DNA of 64,000 bases from Tenacibaculum finnmarkense genomovar ulcerans (GCF_900239495.1 NZ_OENE01000003.1:51249-115248), one strand, 5' to 3'. Positions 1 through 9,086 are shown, counted from the first letter of the stretch. The notes: generated from the letters alone by a model not told the origin. Numbers and translations: made by a program.

Positions 1-1
1 A

Positions 2-700
2 AGTTTTGAACCAAGAAAACCACCGATTCCAAATATCGCTGATTTTGAAGATAAGGGCGTGGAATACATGATTAAAGAACCTGAATTATATCGTAATAAA
101 GACGTGGTAATTGCAGGTGGAGGCGACTCTGCTTTAGATTGGTCAATCTTTTTAACCGACATTGCAAAATCGGTTACTTTAGTTCACCGAAGAAATGAAT
201 TTCGTGGTGCCTTAGATTCTGTTGATAAAGTACAAGAATTAAAAGATGCAGGAAAAATCAACCTAATAACACCTGCAGAAATTAAAGGAATTATTGGGGA
301 TAATCATGTTGAAGGTGTTGTAATTGCCGAAAAAGAGAAAGAAGAATACACGCTAAACTGTGATCATTTTATACCTCTTTTTGGTTTATCACCTAAATTA
401 GGACCTATCGGAAATTGGGGCTTAGAGATTGAAAAAAATGCCATCAAAGTAAATAATGCCTTAGATTATCAAACAAATATTCCAGGAATTTATGCCATTG
501 GCGATGTAAATACCTATCCTGGGAAATTAAAGTTGATTTTATGTGGTTTTCACGAAGCAACTTTAATGTGTCAAAGTGCGTTTAAAATTATTTATCCTGA
601 TAAAAAATACGTAATGAAATACACCACAGTAGGCGGTGTTGATGGTTTTGATGGAACTCGAAAAGAAGCGCCAAAGGCGGTGATTAAAAAAATAGAATAA
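2..700 (+). CDS. Ferredoxin--NADP(+) reductase, thioredoxin-reductase-like (5' truncated by window edge)
   Basis: The reading frame is open from base 2, so only the C-terminal part is present. It contains the NADPH-binding GGGDSA motif followed by a basic VHRRNEFRG stretch, and ends with the FAD-binding GIYAIGDV motif and a C-terminal LCGFHEAT segment. This is the layout of the low-molecular-weight thioredoxin-reductase-like ferredoxin/flavodoxin-NADP reductases (YumC type); no CxxC redox pair is visible. The next gene starts 13 bp downstream and a ferredoxin lies two genes on, so it probably passes electrons from NADPH to that ferredoxin. Confidence 0.85.
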   Translation, partial: SFEPRKPPIPNIADFEDKGVEYMIKEPELYRNKDVVIAGGGDSALDWSIFLTDIAKSVTLVHRRNEFRGALDSVDKVQELKDAGKINLITPAEIKGIIGDNHVEGVVIAEKEKEEYTLNCDHFIPLFGLSPKLGPIGNWGLEIEKNAIKVNNALDYQTNIPGIYAIGDVNTYPGKLKLILCGFHEATLMCQSAFKIIYPDKKYVMKYTTVGGVDGFDGTRKEAPKAVIKKIE

Positions 701-713
701 ACGTTTTTTAAAC

Positions 714-1610
714 ATGATTTTTATCGAATATATAGCGCAATTATCAGAAGATAAACTCTTGTATTTTGCCTTGCCTATATTTTTTATAAGCATGTTTGTT
801 GAATATCAATTCGCAAAAGAAAAATACCAGCTAAAAGATACTGGAATATCGCTATTAATGATGGTTTTTTCGGCTATTATAGAATTTATTCCAAAGATTT
901 TAGCTTTTATTGTATTTGTATATATACATGAAATCAGCCCATTTAAAGATGTTGTTCAACGTCAATGGTGGGCTTGGATTTTATTGCTGTTTGCCGATGA
1001 TATTTCATACTATTGGTTTCATCGCTTAAACCATGAAGTGCGGTTGTTTTGGGCAGGGCATGTACCGCATCATTCATCAATATATATGAATTTAGGAACA
1101 GCATTGCGCCAAGGTGTAGGGGAGCGAATTCATAAATTCTTTTTTTGGTTGTGGATACCCTTATTGGGTTTTGATCCATTAATGATGTTTACCGTGATGG
1201 GAATTAGTTTAATATATCAATTTTTTGTACATACAGAATTGGTTGATAAACTACCCAAACCAATCGAGTTTATATTTAACACACCCTCACATCACAGAGT
1301 GCATCATGCGTCTAATATTCGATATTTAGATTGTAATCATGCAGGTATTTTAATTATTTGGGATCGACTTTTTGGTACTTTTTCAAAAGAATTAAAAGCT
1401 GTTGAAAAACCTGTTTATGGGTTAACAGTAAATATTGAAACTAAAAATCCGATAAAAGTAGCAACACACGAATATGTTGCTATTTGGAAAGATGTTAAAC
1501 GTGCCAATAAGTTTTCAGACAAATTAAATTATATATTTAATTCACCTGGTTGGTCACACGATGGCGAAGATCATCGAGCGAAAACGTTACGTAAAAAAAT
1601 GAATTTGTAA
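714..1610 (+). CDS. Sterol desaturase / fatty-acid hydroxylase superfamily membrane protein
   Basis: A 298-residue integral membrane diiron oxygenase. Histidine clusters of the family are visible: HRLNH (His103/His107), HVPHH (His116-120) and HHRVHH near residue 198. Hydrophobic segments lie near residues 15-35, 45-72, 85-100 and 145-172. The family hydroxylates or desaturates lipids, sterols or carotenoids using electrons from a ferredoxin or cytochrome b5. Here a ferredoxin starts 3 bp downstream and a ferredoxin reductase ends just upstream, giving a self-contained electron supply. The substrate cannot be read from the sequence; an ornithine-lipid, fatty-acid or carotenoid hydroxylase are all possible. 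Confidence 0.85.
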   Translation: MIFIEYIAQLSEDKLLYFALPIFFISMFVEYQFAKEKYQLKDTGISLLMMVFSAIIEFIPKILAFIVFVYIHEISPFKDVVQRQWWAWILLLFADDISYYWFHRLNHEVRLFWAGHVPHHSSIYMNLGTALRQGVGERIHKFFFWLWIPLLGFDPLMMFTVMGISLIYQFFVHTELVDKLPKPIEFIFNTPSHHRVHHASNIRYLDCNHAGILIIWDRLFGTFSKELKAVEKPVYGLTVNIETKNPIKVATHEYVAIWKDVKRANKFSDKLNYIFNSPGWSHDGEDHRAKTLRKKMNL

Positions 1611-1612
1611 AA

Positions 1613-1951
1613 ATGGAAGTACTACAAGATATTACACTAAAAATAACCGATCGAGAAGGCGTATTACACGAAGTTGTTGCACCAACCGATATGGCAATGA
1701 ATTTAATGGAAGTTGTTCGTTCCTACGAGCTAGCTCCTGAAGGAACTATTGGAATTTGTGGCGGAATGGCAATGTGTGCTTCTTGCCAGTGCTATGTAAA
1801 ATCAGCACATGAACTGCCTGAAATGGGCGATGATGAAGATGCCATGTTAGCCGAAGCTTTTTATGTAGAAGATAATAGCCGTTTAGGGTGTCAGTTACAA
1901 ATAAAGCCTGAAATGGATGGTTTAGAAATTGAATTAGCTCCTGAGAGTTAA
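1613..1951 (+). CDS. 2Fe-2S ferredoxin, adrenodoxin type
   Basis: A 112-residue protein with the plant/adrenodoxin cluster motif: Cys49, Cys55 and Cys58, with the distal ligand Cys93 in RLGCQL. An acidic patch (MGDDEDAML) resembles the partner-docking region of adrenodoxin-like ferredoxins. It starts 3 bp after the diiron hydroxylase gene, so translational coupling is likely, and it is the probable direct electron donor to that enzyme. An extra cysteine (Cys60) sits beside the cluster motif. Confidence 0.9.
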   Translation: MEVLQDITLKITDREGVLHEVVAPTDMAMNLMEVVRSYELAPEGTIGICGGMAMCASCQCYVKSAHELPEMGDDEDAMLAEAFYVEDNSRLGCQLQIKPEMDGLEIELAPES

Positions 1952-1965
1952 AAAATAAATTTTAG

Positions 1966-2778
1966 ATGTCAACAAAAGTATTTAGTCCCGAAGAAATTGT
2001 AAATCAAACATTAAACTCAAGCGTTAAAAAAGTTGAAAAATCATTTTTAACCAGTTTGTTATTAGGAATATTAGCAGGTTCTTTTATTGGTTTAGGGGCT
2101 TTATTTTACACTATTGTAAAATCTGACCAAACCTATAGCTTTGCTACCAAGCAAATTTTGGGAGGCTTTGTATTTTCTTTAGGATTAATTTTGGTGATAA
2201 TTGCAGGTGCTGAATTATTTACAGGAAATAATTTAATTGCAATTGCTTGGGCAGAAAAAAAGGTTTCTACCAAACAAATGATGCGTAATTGGGGCATTAT
2301 TTTTTTTAGCAATATGATTGGTGCTATAAGTTTAGCGGTTATGGTTTATTTTTCAGGACACCTTGATATGAATAACGGAGCAATAGCCGAAACCTATTTA
2401 AAAATGGCAGATGCAAAATGTAATTTGCCTTTTATGACCGCATTTTTTAGAGGAATATTATGTAATATTTTAGTTTGTTTAGGGGTTTGGATGGCAATGG
2501 GCGGAAAAACAATTACCGATAAAATATTGGCAATAGTCTTTCCGATAACCTTATTTGTAGCCGCAGGTTTTGAACACAGCATTGCTAATTTATTTATTAT
2601 TCCGCTAGGTTTGCTGATTAAAACTTTTAGCGATGTTCAAATTACTACGTCGTTTTTAAGTATTTCAGGGATGATAAAAAACCTGATTCCTGTTATTTTA
2701 GGAAACATAATTGGGGGAAGTGTTTTTATTGGATTAATGTATCATTTGATATTTTTAAACAACAAAAAAAAAGCCTAA
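1966..2778 (+). CDS. Formate/nitrite transporter family channel
   Basis: A 270-residue protein with about six membrane segments. It carries the family signature around GAELFTGNN and, after a second half-repeat, FEHSIANLF, matching the FNT pore loops. These pentameric channels conduct small monovalent anions (formate, nitrite, hydrosulfide, lactate). It starts 14 bp after the ferredoxin gene, in the same orientation, as probable last gene of that operon. The anion is not predictable from sequence, and its link with the hydroxylase is not obvious. Confidence 0.85.
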   Translation: MSTKVFSPEEIVNQTLNSSVKKVEKSFLTSLLLGILAGSFIGLGALFYTIVKSDQTYSFATKQILGGFVFSLGLILVIIAGAELFTGNNLIAIAWAEKKVSTKQMMRNWGIIFFSNMIGAISLAVMVYFSGHLDMNNGAIAETYLKMADAKCNLPFMTAFFRGILCNILVCLGVWMAMGGKTITDKILAIVFPITLFVAAGFEHSIANLFIIPLGLLIKTFSDVQITTSFLSISGMIKNLIPVILGNIIGGSVFIGLMYHLIFLNNKKKA

Positions 2779-2786
2779 ATTAATGG

Positions 2787-3302
2787 TTAACCTAAAAGCT
2801 CTTTTTGAAGCTGATCGATCCATTTATCAATACGATTAGGTGTTAAATGAGCCTCATTGTCTTGGTCAAGGGCTAGTCCATAAAATAAGTTTCCAGGGGC
2901 TATTAAGGCTTTCGATTCTGTAAAATCGTAGTCTTTAGTGGGCCATTTTCCAATTATTTTTCCACCATTTTTTAAAACTACTTCGGCAAGCATTCCTACG
3001 CCATCTATAAAATATTCACCATAACCGTATTGATCGCCTAAACCAAAAAGAGCAATGGTTTTATGGGTGAAATTAATGGTTTTAAACTCGTCAAAATAAT
3101 CTTCCCAATCACTTTGTAAATCGCCATCATACCAGGTAGAAAGTCCTAAAATGATAAAATCAAACCGCTCAAAATCGGCAGGGCTTACATTGCTAACTTC
3201 TATAACTTCTAGTTCTGAAAGTGTCCATTGATCAACAATTGTATGGGTAACTTCTTCGGTCATTCCTGTGTCTGAACCGTAAATTAAACCTACTTTTTTC
3301 AT
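2787..3302 (-). CDS. Flavodoxin, long chain
   Basis: A 171-residue flavodoxin. The N-terminal FMN phosphate loop reads GLIYGSDTGMTEEV, the 50s loop is STWYDGDLQSDWEDYF, and the 90s loop is GLGDQYGYGEYF. The length and the inserted C-terminal segment match long-chain flavodoxins. Flavodoxin replaces ferredoxin as electron carrier when iron is scarce. This fits the convergent neighbour, which encodes a ferredoxin, and the iron-uptake genes upstream on the same strand. It may be co-regulated with that iron block, though 75 bp separate it from the PepSY gene. Confidence 0.93.
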   Translation of the reverse strand: MKKVGLIYGSDTGMTEEVTHTIVDQWTLSELEVIEVSNVSPADFERFDFIILGLSTWYDGDLQSDWEDYFDEFKTINFTHKTIALFGLGDQYGYGEYFIDGVGMLAEVVLKNGGKIIGKWPTKDYDFTESKALIAPGNLFYGLALDQDNEAHLTPNRIDKWIDQLQKELLG

Positions 3303-3377
3303 TGCTTATTTTTTTAAGGTTACTAATGTATGTTTTTTCTGATTATTTTCTTCTTTGGTCAAAAATATTTTGCTTTT

Positions 3378-5438
3378 TTAGATATTAACAGCTTGTTTTC
3401 TCCATTGATTTAGGTTAATAACTAAAAGAATACTGGCAATAGCGGTAAGTAATAATATCCATATTTTTGAAAGTTCATCAGGGTGTCCTATTGCTTCTTC
3501 AATAACATGATAACAGTTAAAAATTGCAACAATTACTCCCCAAATTAACGAGGTTATTTTAAACCATTTTTTTGATAATTGAATGGTTAATAAAGCGAAT
3601 AAAAATACTGTTCCTTCCATTAAAATACGCCATTGATGCGCCCAAAATGGCGTGCTACCATCTGAACCTTCAATAAACACGGTTTGATTAAAAAATACGG
3701 TTGCTAATCCGTAAATATGATGAAAAATATATCCGAAGATAATAAGCATCCAAAGGCTAATAATTTTTGTTTTCATAGGTAGTTGATTGTTGTTTTGATG
3801 GGCTACAAGAGCTTGCTCTTTTATAATGTTTTGCTTTTTTAAGGCTTTAATTTCGTTGTAATTAATGGGGTTTTTAGCCAATGAACTTTTTTCTTGAATA
3901 GCTGGCTTTAATTTTACGGCAAAAATAATAGCGGTTATTGCTAAAAATATCCAAAGTAAATCAATAGTTAGTATATCGTATTGTTGGGCTTTGTAGGTTT
4001 TCCAAATCCAATTGTTGGTTACAAATCCGTTTATTATAGGGATTAGTAATCCTAAAATACCACCTGTCCATAGGGTGTATTTGTTTGTTTTATAATTATT
4101 TCGAACATATCGTAAAATAATAATTGCAATAAGCCAACTGATAAAAAAGAAATAATAAATCAGCGATTTCCTGTCATTATTATACGCTTGTGGAAGTAAT
4201 TTTACAAAAATAAAGGATAGGGCTATTACAGGAAAAAGCGACAAACAGATGGCCATATATATATGTCCTACTTTGTTGGTGTATAGTCTTTTTGATAAAG
4301 GAATGCTTTTTTTATTTCTTGCTTCGAGCCAAATAAGTACGCCTGTAATAATAACAAAACAAGTAATTAAAGCCAGGATAAAATAAATGATTTTTAAGCC
4401 AATACCACCGTAATGCCCAAAGTGTAGTTTTCCGATAGATGCCTGAATGTTTTCAAGATAGACTTCTTTTTCAGGTGCTTTTATGTCTTCTATTTTATTG
4501 GTAAAAGCATCTATGGTAATTCGACCTTGTGCTAAAAAATGTATTTTTTCTGATTGATTGACCATTAATTGATACTTCATATTTGTACCGCCATAATTTT
4601 TAATGGTAAATCGTTTTATTTTAGTGTTTTTCCATCTTTGGGCATTTTTTACCACAAAATCATTTGCACTTGGTATTTGTTGGGTAGTTTTAGCAATCCA
4701 AGGATAGGTTTTTAACTGTGGTCTTAAATCTTCTAGTAGTTTATCTTGATTATTATTGTATAAAAAATTAGCAGGTAGTAGGACTAAAATACTTAATCCG
4801 AAGTAAGCACCTGTTAGTGCGTATATCAATTGAAAAGGCAAACCAATAACGCCTAAAGCAGTATGTGCATCAGCCCAAACTCGTTTTAAAATTAGCTTGG
4901 GATTAAATGTGTAAAAATTTGAGACTATTTTTTTCCAATGAACAATAATTCCTGTAACAATGGCAAATAGAAAAAATACCGAAACAAGCCCTGCTAAATA
5001 AATGCCGATATAGGGTAATTGCGAAAAAAAATGAAGTCGGTAAATAAATTCGCCTAACGAATAAAATTCAGTGTACGATTTTCGCTCGTAGGTATTGGTG
5101 TTTAATGAAAAATAAGCAGCTGTTTTAGCTTTTTTAGAAGCGAGTGAATCTTTAGATGGGCTAAGAGATATAAATGCTTCTTCGCCTTTTTTTTGAAGCC
5201 TGAAAAGAATGTCTCTACCTTCTAATTGATAGTCGTTTTTTAAGGCGTTTAAAATGCCGTCATAATTAACGTTTTCTTTAGGTGTTTGCTTTACAAAAGT
5301 TCCTTTTTCCCAGTTAATTATTTCTTCTTTAAAAAAAGAAAAAGCGCCTGCAAAAAAAATAACATACAAGGCAACACTAATAACAATACCACTTACGGTA
5401 TGGGTATTAAAAAAAACATTGTAATTTCGTTTACTCAT
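3378..5438 (-). CDS. PepSY-associated membrane protein (iron-regulated, FhuF/PiuB-like reductase)
   Basis: A 686-residue inner-membrane protein. The first half has the PepSY-TM layout: an N-terminal membrane helix (VSGIVISVALYVIFFAGAF), a periplasmic PepSY-like region, and helices carrying histidines (RLHFF, DAHTALGVIG, KLHFGHYGG). The second half adds several further membrane helices and a soluble linker (residues ~520-560). Proteins of this family sit beside siderophore receptors and are thought to reduce or release iron from siderophores in the periplasm. It starts 11 bp after the small membrane gene upstream, in one iron-acquisition operon. Length exceeds the basic PepSY-TM unit, so an additional membrane module is fused C-terminally. 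Confidence 0.85.
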   Translation of the reverse strand: MSKRNYNVFFNTHTVSGIVISVALYVIFFAGAFSFFKEEIINWEKGTFVKQTPKENVNYDGILNALKNDYQLEGRDILFRLQKKGEEAFISLSPSKDSLASKKAKTAAYFSLNTNTYERKSYTEFYSLGEFIYRLHFFSQLPYIGIYLAGLVSVFFLFAIVTGIIVHWKKIVSNFYTFNPKLILKRVWADAHTALGVIGLPFQLIYALTGAYFGLSILVLLPANFLYNNNQDKLLEDLRPQLKTYPWIAKTTQQIPSANDFVVKNAQRWKNTKIKRFTIKNYGGTNMKYQLMVNQSEKIHFLAQGRITIDAFTNKIEDIKAPEKEVYLENIQASIGKLHFGHYGGIGLKIIYFILALITCFVIITGVLIWLEARNKKSIPLSKRLYTNKVGHIYMAICLSLFPVIALSFIFVKLLPQAYNNDRKSLIYYFFFISWLIAIIILRYVRNNYKTNKYTLWTGGILGLLIPIINGFVTNNWIWKTYKAQQYDILTIDLLWIFLAITAIIFAVKLKPAIQEKSSLAKNPINYNEIKALKKQNIIKEQALVAHQNNNQLPMKTKIISLWMLIIFGYIFHHIYGLATVFFNQTVFIEGSDGSTPFWAHQWRILMEGTVFLFALLTIQLSKKWFKITSLIWGVIVAIFNCYHVIEEAIGHPDELSKIWILLLTAIASILLVINLNQWRKQAVNI

Positions 5439-5449
5439 AGTGTGGTTTT

Positions 5450-5752
5450 TTAAACAATCGGGTAGTGTATTTTTCCGTAGTAAACAATGCTAAATAATAC
5501 GAGTATTACTAAGCTATAAATTAAAAACACTTTCCAGGCGTTTTTAAATAAAAAAGGAACAATAATTAGGGTTACCCATATAATAAATAAGGTATATATC
5601 GAGGTAATTAATAGTTCTTTTTGATACGGTAAAAACAGTGTTAAAGCCAAATGTAGTAAGGCACTTATTATATAGCCTCCTAGTATTCCTGAAATAATTT
5701 TAATAGCTTTTTGCCAGGCAGATGTTGTTAAATACTTTGTGTTTGCAGGCAT
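5450..5752 (-). CDS. Small membrane protein of iron-uptake cluster (DUF3649-like)
   Basis: A 100-residue protein with three hydrophobic helices (about residues 18-42, 48-68 and 74-94). It begins with a short polar stretch leading to GILGGYIISALLHLALTLFLP. Size, topology and position between a PepSY protein and a second small membrane protein match the DUF3649 'iron uptake protein' found in proteobacterial siderophore loci. The family assignment is by context and pattern, not by strong motif. It is 2 bp from the next upstream gene. Confidence 0.6.
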   Translation of the reverse strand: MPANTKYLTTSAWQKAIKIISGILGGYIISALLHLALTLFLPYQKELLITSIYTLFIIWVTLIIVPFLFKNAWKVFLIYSLVILVLFSIVYYGKIHYPIV

Positions 5753-5754
5753 AA

Positions 5755-6084
5755 TTATTGAATTAAAAATTCTAAAGCAGTTATGATTATCAAAATAATT
5801 AAAACACTTGTATAAAATATTTTTTTAAAAGGATTTATTAAAATAAGCAAACTTCCTACTAGCGTTATGGCTAGTAAATTAAATAGAATACCTGCGGTAA
5901 TTCCGTTTGTTTTTATTGATATGTAAAAAGAAACTAGTAGTAAAATGCTTCCAATTATTTTAGAGATAAAACTATTTTGTTGCATCCAAATTTCTAAAAA
6001 ACTACTATTTAAAACGGCCTTTTTAGAGGTGTTTAGTAAGAAAATAAAACCGATAATGTTTAAAAGTATAGCAATGGTGTTCAT
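5755..6084 (-). CDS. Small membrane protein of iron-uptake cluster (DUF3325-like)
   Basis: A 109-residue protein with four hydrophobic segments and almost no soluble part. DUF3325 proteins of about this size accompany DUF3649, PepSY and a TonB receptor in other bacteria, and the order here is the same. No catalytic residues are visible. It is separated from the receptor gene by 125 bp that hold a hairpin, so it may be read through from the receptor promoter or have its own start. Confidence 0.55.
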   Translation of the reverse strand: MNTIAILLNIIGFIFLLNTSKKAVLNSSFLEIWMQQNSFISKIIGSILLLVSFYISIKTNGITAGILFNLLAITLVGSLLILINPFKKIFYTSVLIILIIITALEFLIQ

Positions 6085-6186
6085 ACTTGTTTTTTTGCTT
6101 TTAAAATTACACAGCCCAAAGCATGAGAACTATGGGCTGCGCTGCATTTAAAGATAAAATAATTCAAAATAATTCAACACAATAAA

Positions 6187-6206
6187 AGGTAAAGTCGGGG
6201 GACTTT
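6187..6206 (-). terminator. Weak terminator after siderophore receptor gene
   Basis: AAAGTC and GACTTT form a 6-bp stem around a run of Gs (Cs on the transcribed strand), followed on the minus strand by a short T-rich stretch. It lies a few bases past the receptor stop codon. A second inverted repeat, CAGCCCA/TGGGCTG, lies at 6112-6140. Confidence 0.4.
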
Positions 6207-6209
6207 GTT

Positions 6210-8879
6210 TTAGAATTTATAAGAAACTGTTCCTAAAAAGGCTCTTGAAGGTTGTGCGTTAATTGTGGTCCAACCGGTATAATATGTTTTGTTTGTTAGG
6301 TTGTTTACTTTAAAACCTACTCGAATTTTTTTAAGATTATAATAAGCCGAAGCATTTAAAATAGTATAGCTAGGTAGGGTAAAAGTTCCTGATGTTTTAT
6401 TGTTTACCGTTAGGTTTTCAGAGGCTCCATTAAAACCAAATCCTAGACCAAAGTTTTTAGCAAAGCTATCTTCTTGAAAAGCATAATCTGCCCAAAAATT
6501 ATACAAACCTTTTGGTCCTGCAGCTTCGGGTCTTCTGTTTTTAAATTCGATAATTTCTCTTTTTGCTTTTTGGCTATAAACATTGGTGTATTTCATGTCG
6601 TTAAAAGAGTAAGAACCTCTTAAGTTTAACCCACTAATAGGGTTTGCATTTAATTCGAATTCGAATCCTTTACTAACTACCTCTGCAATATCAATTGTTT
6701 TAGGAAATAAAGGTATTGTTGGGTCGGAGGTTGTAAAATCTTTAACGGTTATGTTGTAATAACTAGCACCTATATTTAATTTATTGTTAAAGAAATTAGT
6801 TTTTATTCCTCCTTCAAATTGCTTGGCTTTTTGTGGTTGAAAAACATCAACAGTTCCCGAAGCATTTACAACAGGATTTACGTTTACAAAACCAGTTTGA
6901 TAGTTGGTAAATACCGATAATTTATTTTTTAATGCCTGATACGACACTCCAAAATTTGGTGATAAGGTAGTTTTGGTATAATCATCTTCTTTTCTAGATA
7001 ACTGCCCGTCTTGAATAAAATGATCTAAACGCAAACCAACATTAACAATTAGTTCAGGTGTAATATTTATTACATCAGAAACATAGGCTGCTAGTGTTTG
7101 TTGTTTTGTTTGATTTTTAAAAGCGGGTATTTTTTTAAAATCAGCATCTAATTGCGCTTTATTAGGGCTGTAATTCGCATTAGGTGTAAATGAATTGTTC
7201 GCGATTGTTCCATTACCATTTAAAAAGGCATCAATATATGGAAATCTGAAAAAGCTAGCGGTTATTCCATCAGAAACGGCACTTAAACCTAGGGCGTTTA
7301 AAGTACCAATTAATTGCGGAAATTGGCTTTGCTTGGTCAAATTTGGATTTCCATTTTTATTTCGATTATTTCGAGTATTAGAAACATAATCAACACCAAA
7401 AACAAGCCTGTTACGCAATTGACCAATATTGAAATTTCCTGTAAAATTTTGCTGTAAATTAAACCTTGTTTCGTTGGCGTCTCTTTTACTGTAAGTTCTA
7501 ACAAAAGAATCAGTAGCTAACATTTTTCCTGCTTCGGTTGTTATTTGAGTAGTAAATGGGTTTATGTTAGCGTTAATAAAAGCAAGTTGAGGCGCTGTTA
7601 TTAATCCATTATTTTTTGCATTTTCTAATTGATTATATACTTGGTTTATTTGTAAAAGTGCTGCAATACCACCATCAAACTGATATTGATAATAGCCTTT
7701 AGTTTGGGCATAACTACTAGAAAATACTGTTTGAGAAGTCCAAGTATCCGATAGTTTATAATCAGCAATAGCCCTTGTATTAAATGTAGGATTGGTTAAA
7801 TTAATGTCGTTATTGGTAAAGGATTTTTTAGGATCGACTCCCATTTCTTTAATATTTTTAGATATTAAAGGCAGTCCTCTACGTAAAAATAGCATTGAAG
7901 GATTGGTTTGTTTTGTTTTAGAAAACTCTAATCCTGCCGATATATTTAATCGGTTATTTACTCTTAAAGAAAGCGAAGGCGCTATAAAATAAGTGTCTTT
8001 AAAACCAGCATCCTGAAAACTACCTTGCGTTAAAAAAGAAGCATTAACTCTAAAGAACGCTTTTTTAGAAGCGTCTAAACTTGTATTATAATCAACCGAT
8101 GCTCTATGAAGCCCAAAAGAACCTGCGGTGTACGAAACACTTCCACCAGTACCTTGGTAAGGTTTTTTAGTTACGATATTAATTAAACCACCTAAAGAAG
8201 TTTCAGTACTACCAAACAGGGTAGCAGCGGGGCCTTTTATAACCTCAATACGTTCAATATAAGAAGGATCTATGGCACTAAAAGTAACACCAGCAATACC
8301 ATCAATAAGTCTTGGTTGTACAGAAAATCCTCTAGTAGAAAAAAAAGAAGTTCCATTTCCAGGACCTCTTCCTGTAGCTTCCCAAAGCTTGTAAACCCCT
8401 GTTGCATTCGCCATTGCTTCATCTAAATTAGTTACAACTTGAGATTCTAGCATTTCCGAAGTAACCGTAGTATATACTTGAGAATTTTCTATATCTTTTA
8501 AAGGCAATTTAGATACATAAGCTGTTTTTTTACGAGAAAACTTGTTGTTTCGACTCGTTAAAAGAACCTCTTGAAGCAATTCATTTCCTTCATATAAAAT
8601 GATATTAGAAAGGTTTGCAGGCGCATTTACTAAAATTTCTCTGGTTTTAAAACCGATATATGATACGATTAAGGTAAATTTTCCTTTTGATGTTTTAATT
8701 TCAAAATTTCCATCAAAAGCTGTTTCTGCTCCTATATTTTTTTCTTTTATTAAGATATTAACACCAACCAAAGGTTCGTTATTATTATTTAACACACGAC
8801 CACTAATACTATTTCCTTGCGCTACTGTATTTGATATTCCAGCTACTAGTATAAAAAGCGCTATTATAAGTTTATTCAA
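6210..8879 (-). CDS. TonB-dependent siderophore-type receptor
   Basis: An 889-residue outer-membrane receptor. It has a signal peptide ending near VAQG, a carboxypeptidase-regulatory-like domain (~23-100), a plug domain (~125-240, with RIEVIKGPAATLFGS and GGLINIVTKKP), and a 22-strand barrel ending in terminal Phe (VSYKF). The plug resembles FhuA/FecA-type siderophore receptors. The start is a TTG: an in-frame TAA lies four codons upstream, and the signal peptide begins directly at this codon. Neighbouring PepSY and small membrane genes and a flavodoxin support iron uptake. AT-rich palindromes upstream may be Fur sites. Confidence 0.92.
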   Translation of the reverse strand: MNKLIIALFILVAGISNTVAQGNSISGRVLNNNNEPLVGVNILIKEKNIGAETAFDGNFEIKTSKGKFTLIVSYIGFKTREILVNAPANLSNIILYEGNELLQEVLLTSRNNKFSRKKTAYVSKLPLKDIENSQVYTTVTSEMLESQVVTNLDEAMANATGVYKLWEATGRGPGNGTSFFSTRGFSVQPRLIDGIAGVTFSAIDPSYIERIEVIKGPAATLFGSTETSLGGLINIVTKKPYQGTGGSVSYTAGSFGLHRASVDYNTSLDASKKAFFRVNASFLTQGSFQDAGFKDTYFIAPSLSLRVNNRLNISAGLEFSKTKQTNPSMLFLRRGLPLISKNIKEMGVDPKKSFTNNDINLTNPTFNTRAIADYKLSDTWTSQTVFSSSYAQTKGYYQYQFDGGIAALLQINQVYNQLENAKNNGLITAPQLAFINANINPFTTQITTEAGKMLATDSFVRTYSKRDANETRFNLQQNFTGNFNIGQLRNRLVFGVDYVSNTRNNRNKNGNPNLTKQSQFPQLIGTLNALGLSAVSDGITASFFRFPYIDAFLNGNGTIANNSFTPNANYSPNKAQLDADFKKIPAFKNQTKQQTLAAYVSDVINITPELIVNVGLRLDHFIQDGQLSRKEDDYTKTTLSPNFGVSYQALKNKLSVFTNYQTGFVNVNPVVNASGTVDVFQPQKAKQFEGGIKTNFFNNKLNIGASYYNITVKDFTTSDPTIPLFPKTIDIAEVVSKGFEFELNANPISGLNLRGSYSFNDMKYTNVYSQKAKREIIEFKNRRPEAAGPKGLYNFWADYAFQEDSFAKNFGLGFGFNGASENLTVNNKTSGTFTLPSYTILNASAYYNLKKIRVGFKVNNLTNKTYYTGWTTINAQPSRAFLGTVSYKF

Positions 8880-8884
8880 TTTAC

Positions 8885-8971
8885 TTATTTAGATTTAATA
8901 AAATTTATTTTAACAAAAGTATTAACTAGAAATCAAACTTCAAAAGTTTATTTAGATTAGTTTTAAATAAA
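8885..8971 (-). promoter_or_regulatory. Receptor promoter with candidate Fur-like palindromes
   Basis: On the minus strand TACTTTTG (8921-8914) fits the Bacteroidota -7 element TAnnTTTG. Two related AT-rich imperfect palindromes flank it: TTATTTAGATTTAATAAA from 8885, and TTTATTTA (8947-8954) paired with TAAATAAA (8964-8971). Both contain TTTAGATT. The position around the promoter of an iron-receptor gene makes Fur-type repression plausible, but no binding evidence exists here. Confidence 0.4.
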
Positions 8972-9062
8972 GAGCCAATAAAGTTGTATCTATTTATAAA
9001 TCAGTCGTTATAAAGCAGGTAAATAATCAATAGTTAAATAATCTATTTTTTAGCTTTATGTA

Positions 9063-9070
9063 TATCTTTG
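9063..9070 (+). promoter_or_regulatory. Promoter -7 element of thioesterase gene
   Basis: TATCTTTG matches TAnnTTTG and lies 16 bp before the ATG at 9087. This places the start of transcription about 10 nt before translation and argues against the TTG at 9084. Confidence 0.45.
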
Positions 9071-9086
9071 TATAAAAATTTAATTG

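Noticed and set aside
3303..3377. Possible small gene or riboswitch between flavodoxin and PepSY genes
   Set aside because: The 75-bp AT-rich gap shows no frame, conserved structure or terminator.
5945..6151. 68-codon plus-strand frame opposite the DUF3325-like gene
   Set aside because: Antisense to a better supported membrane gene in the iron operon; no domain.
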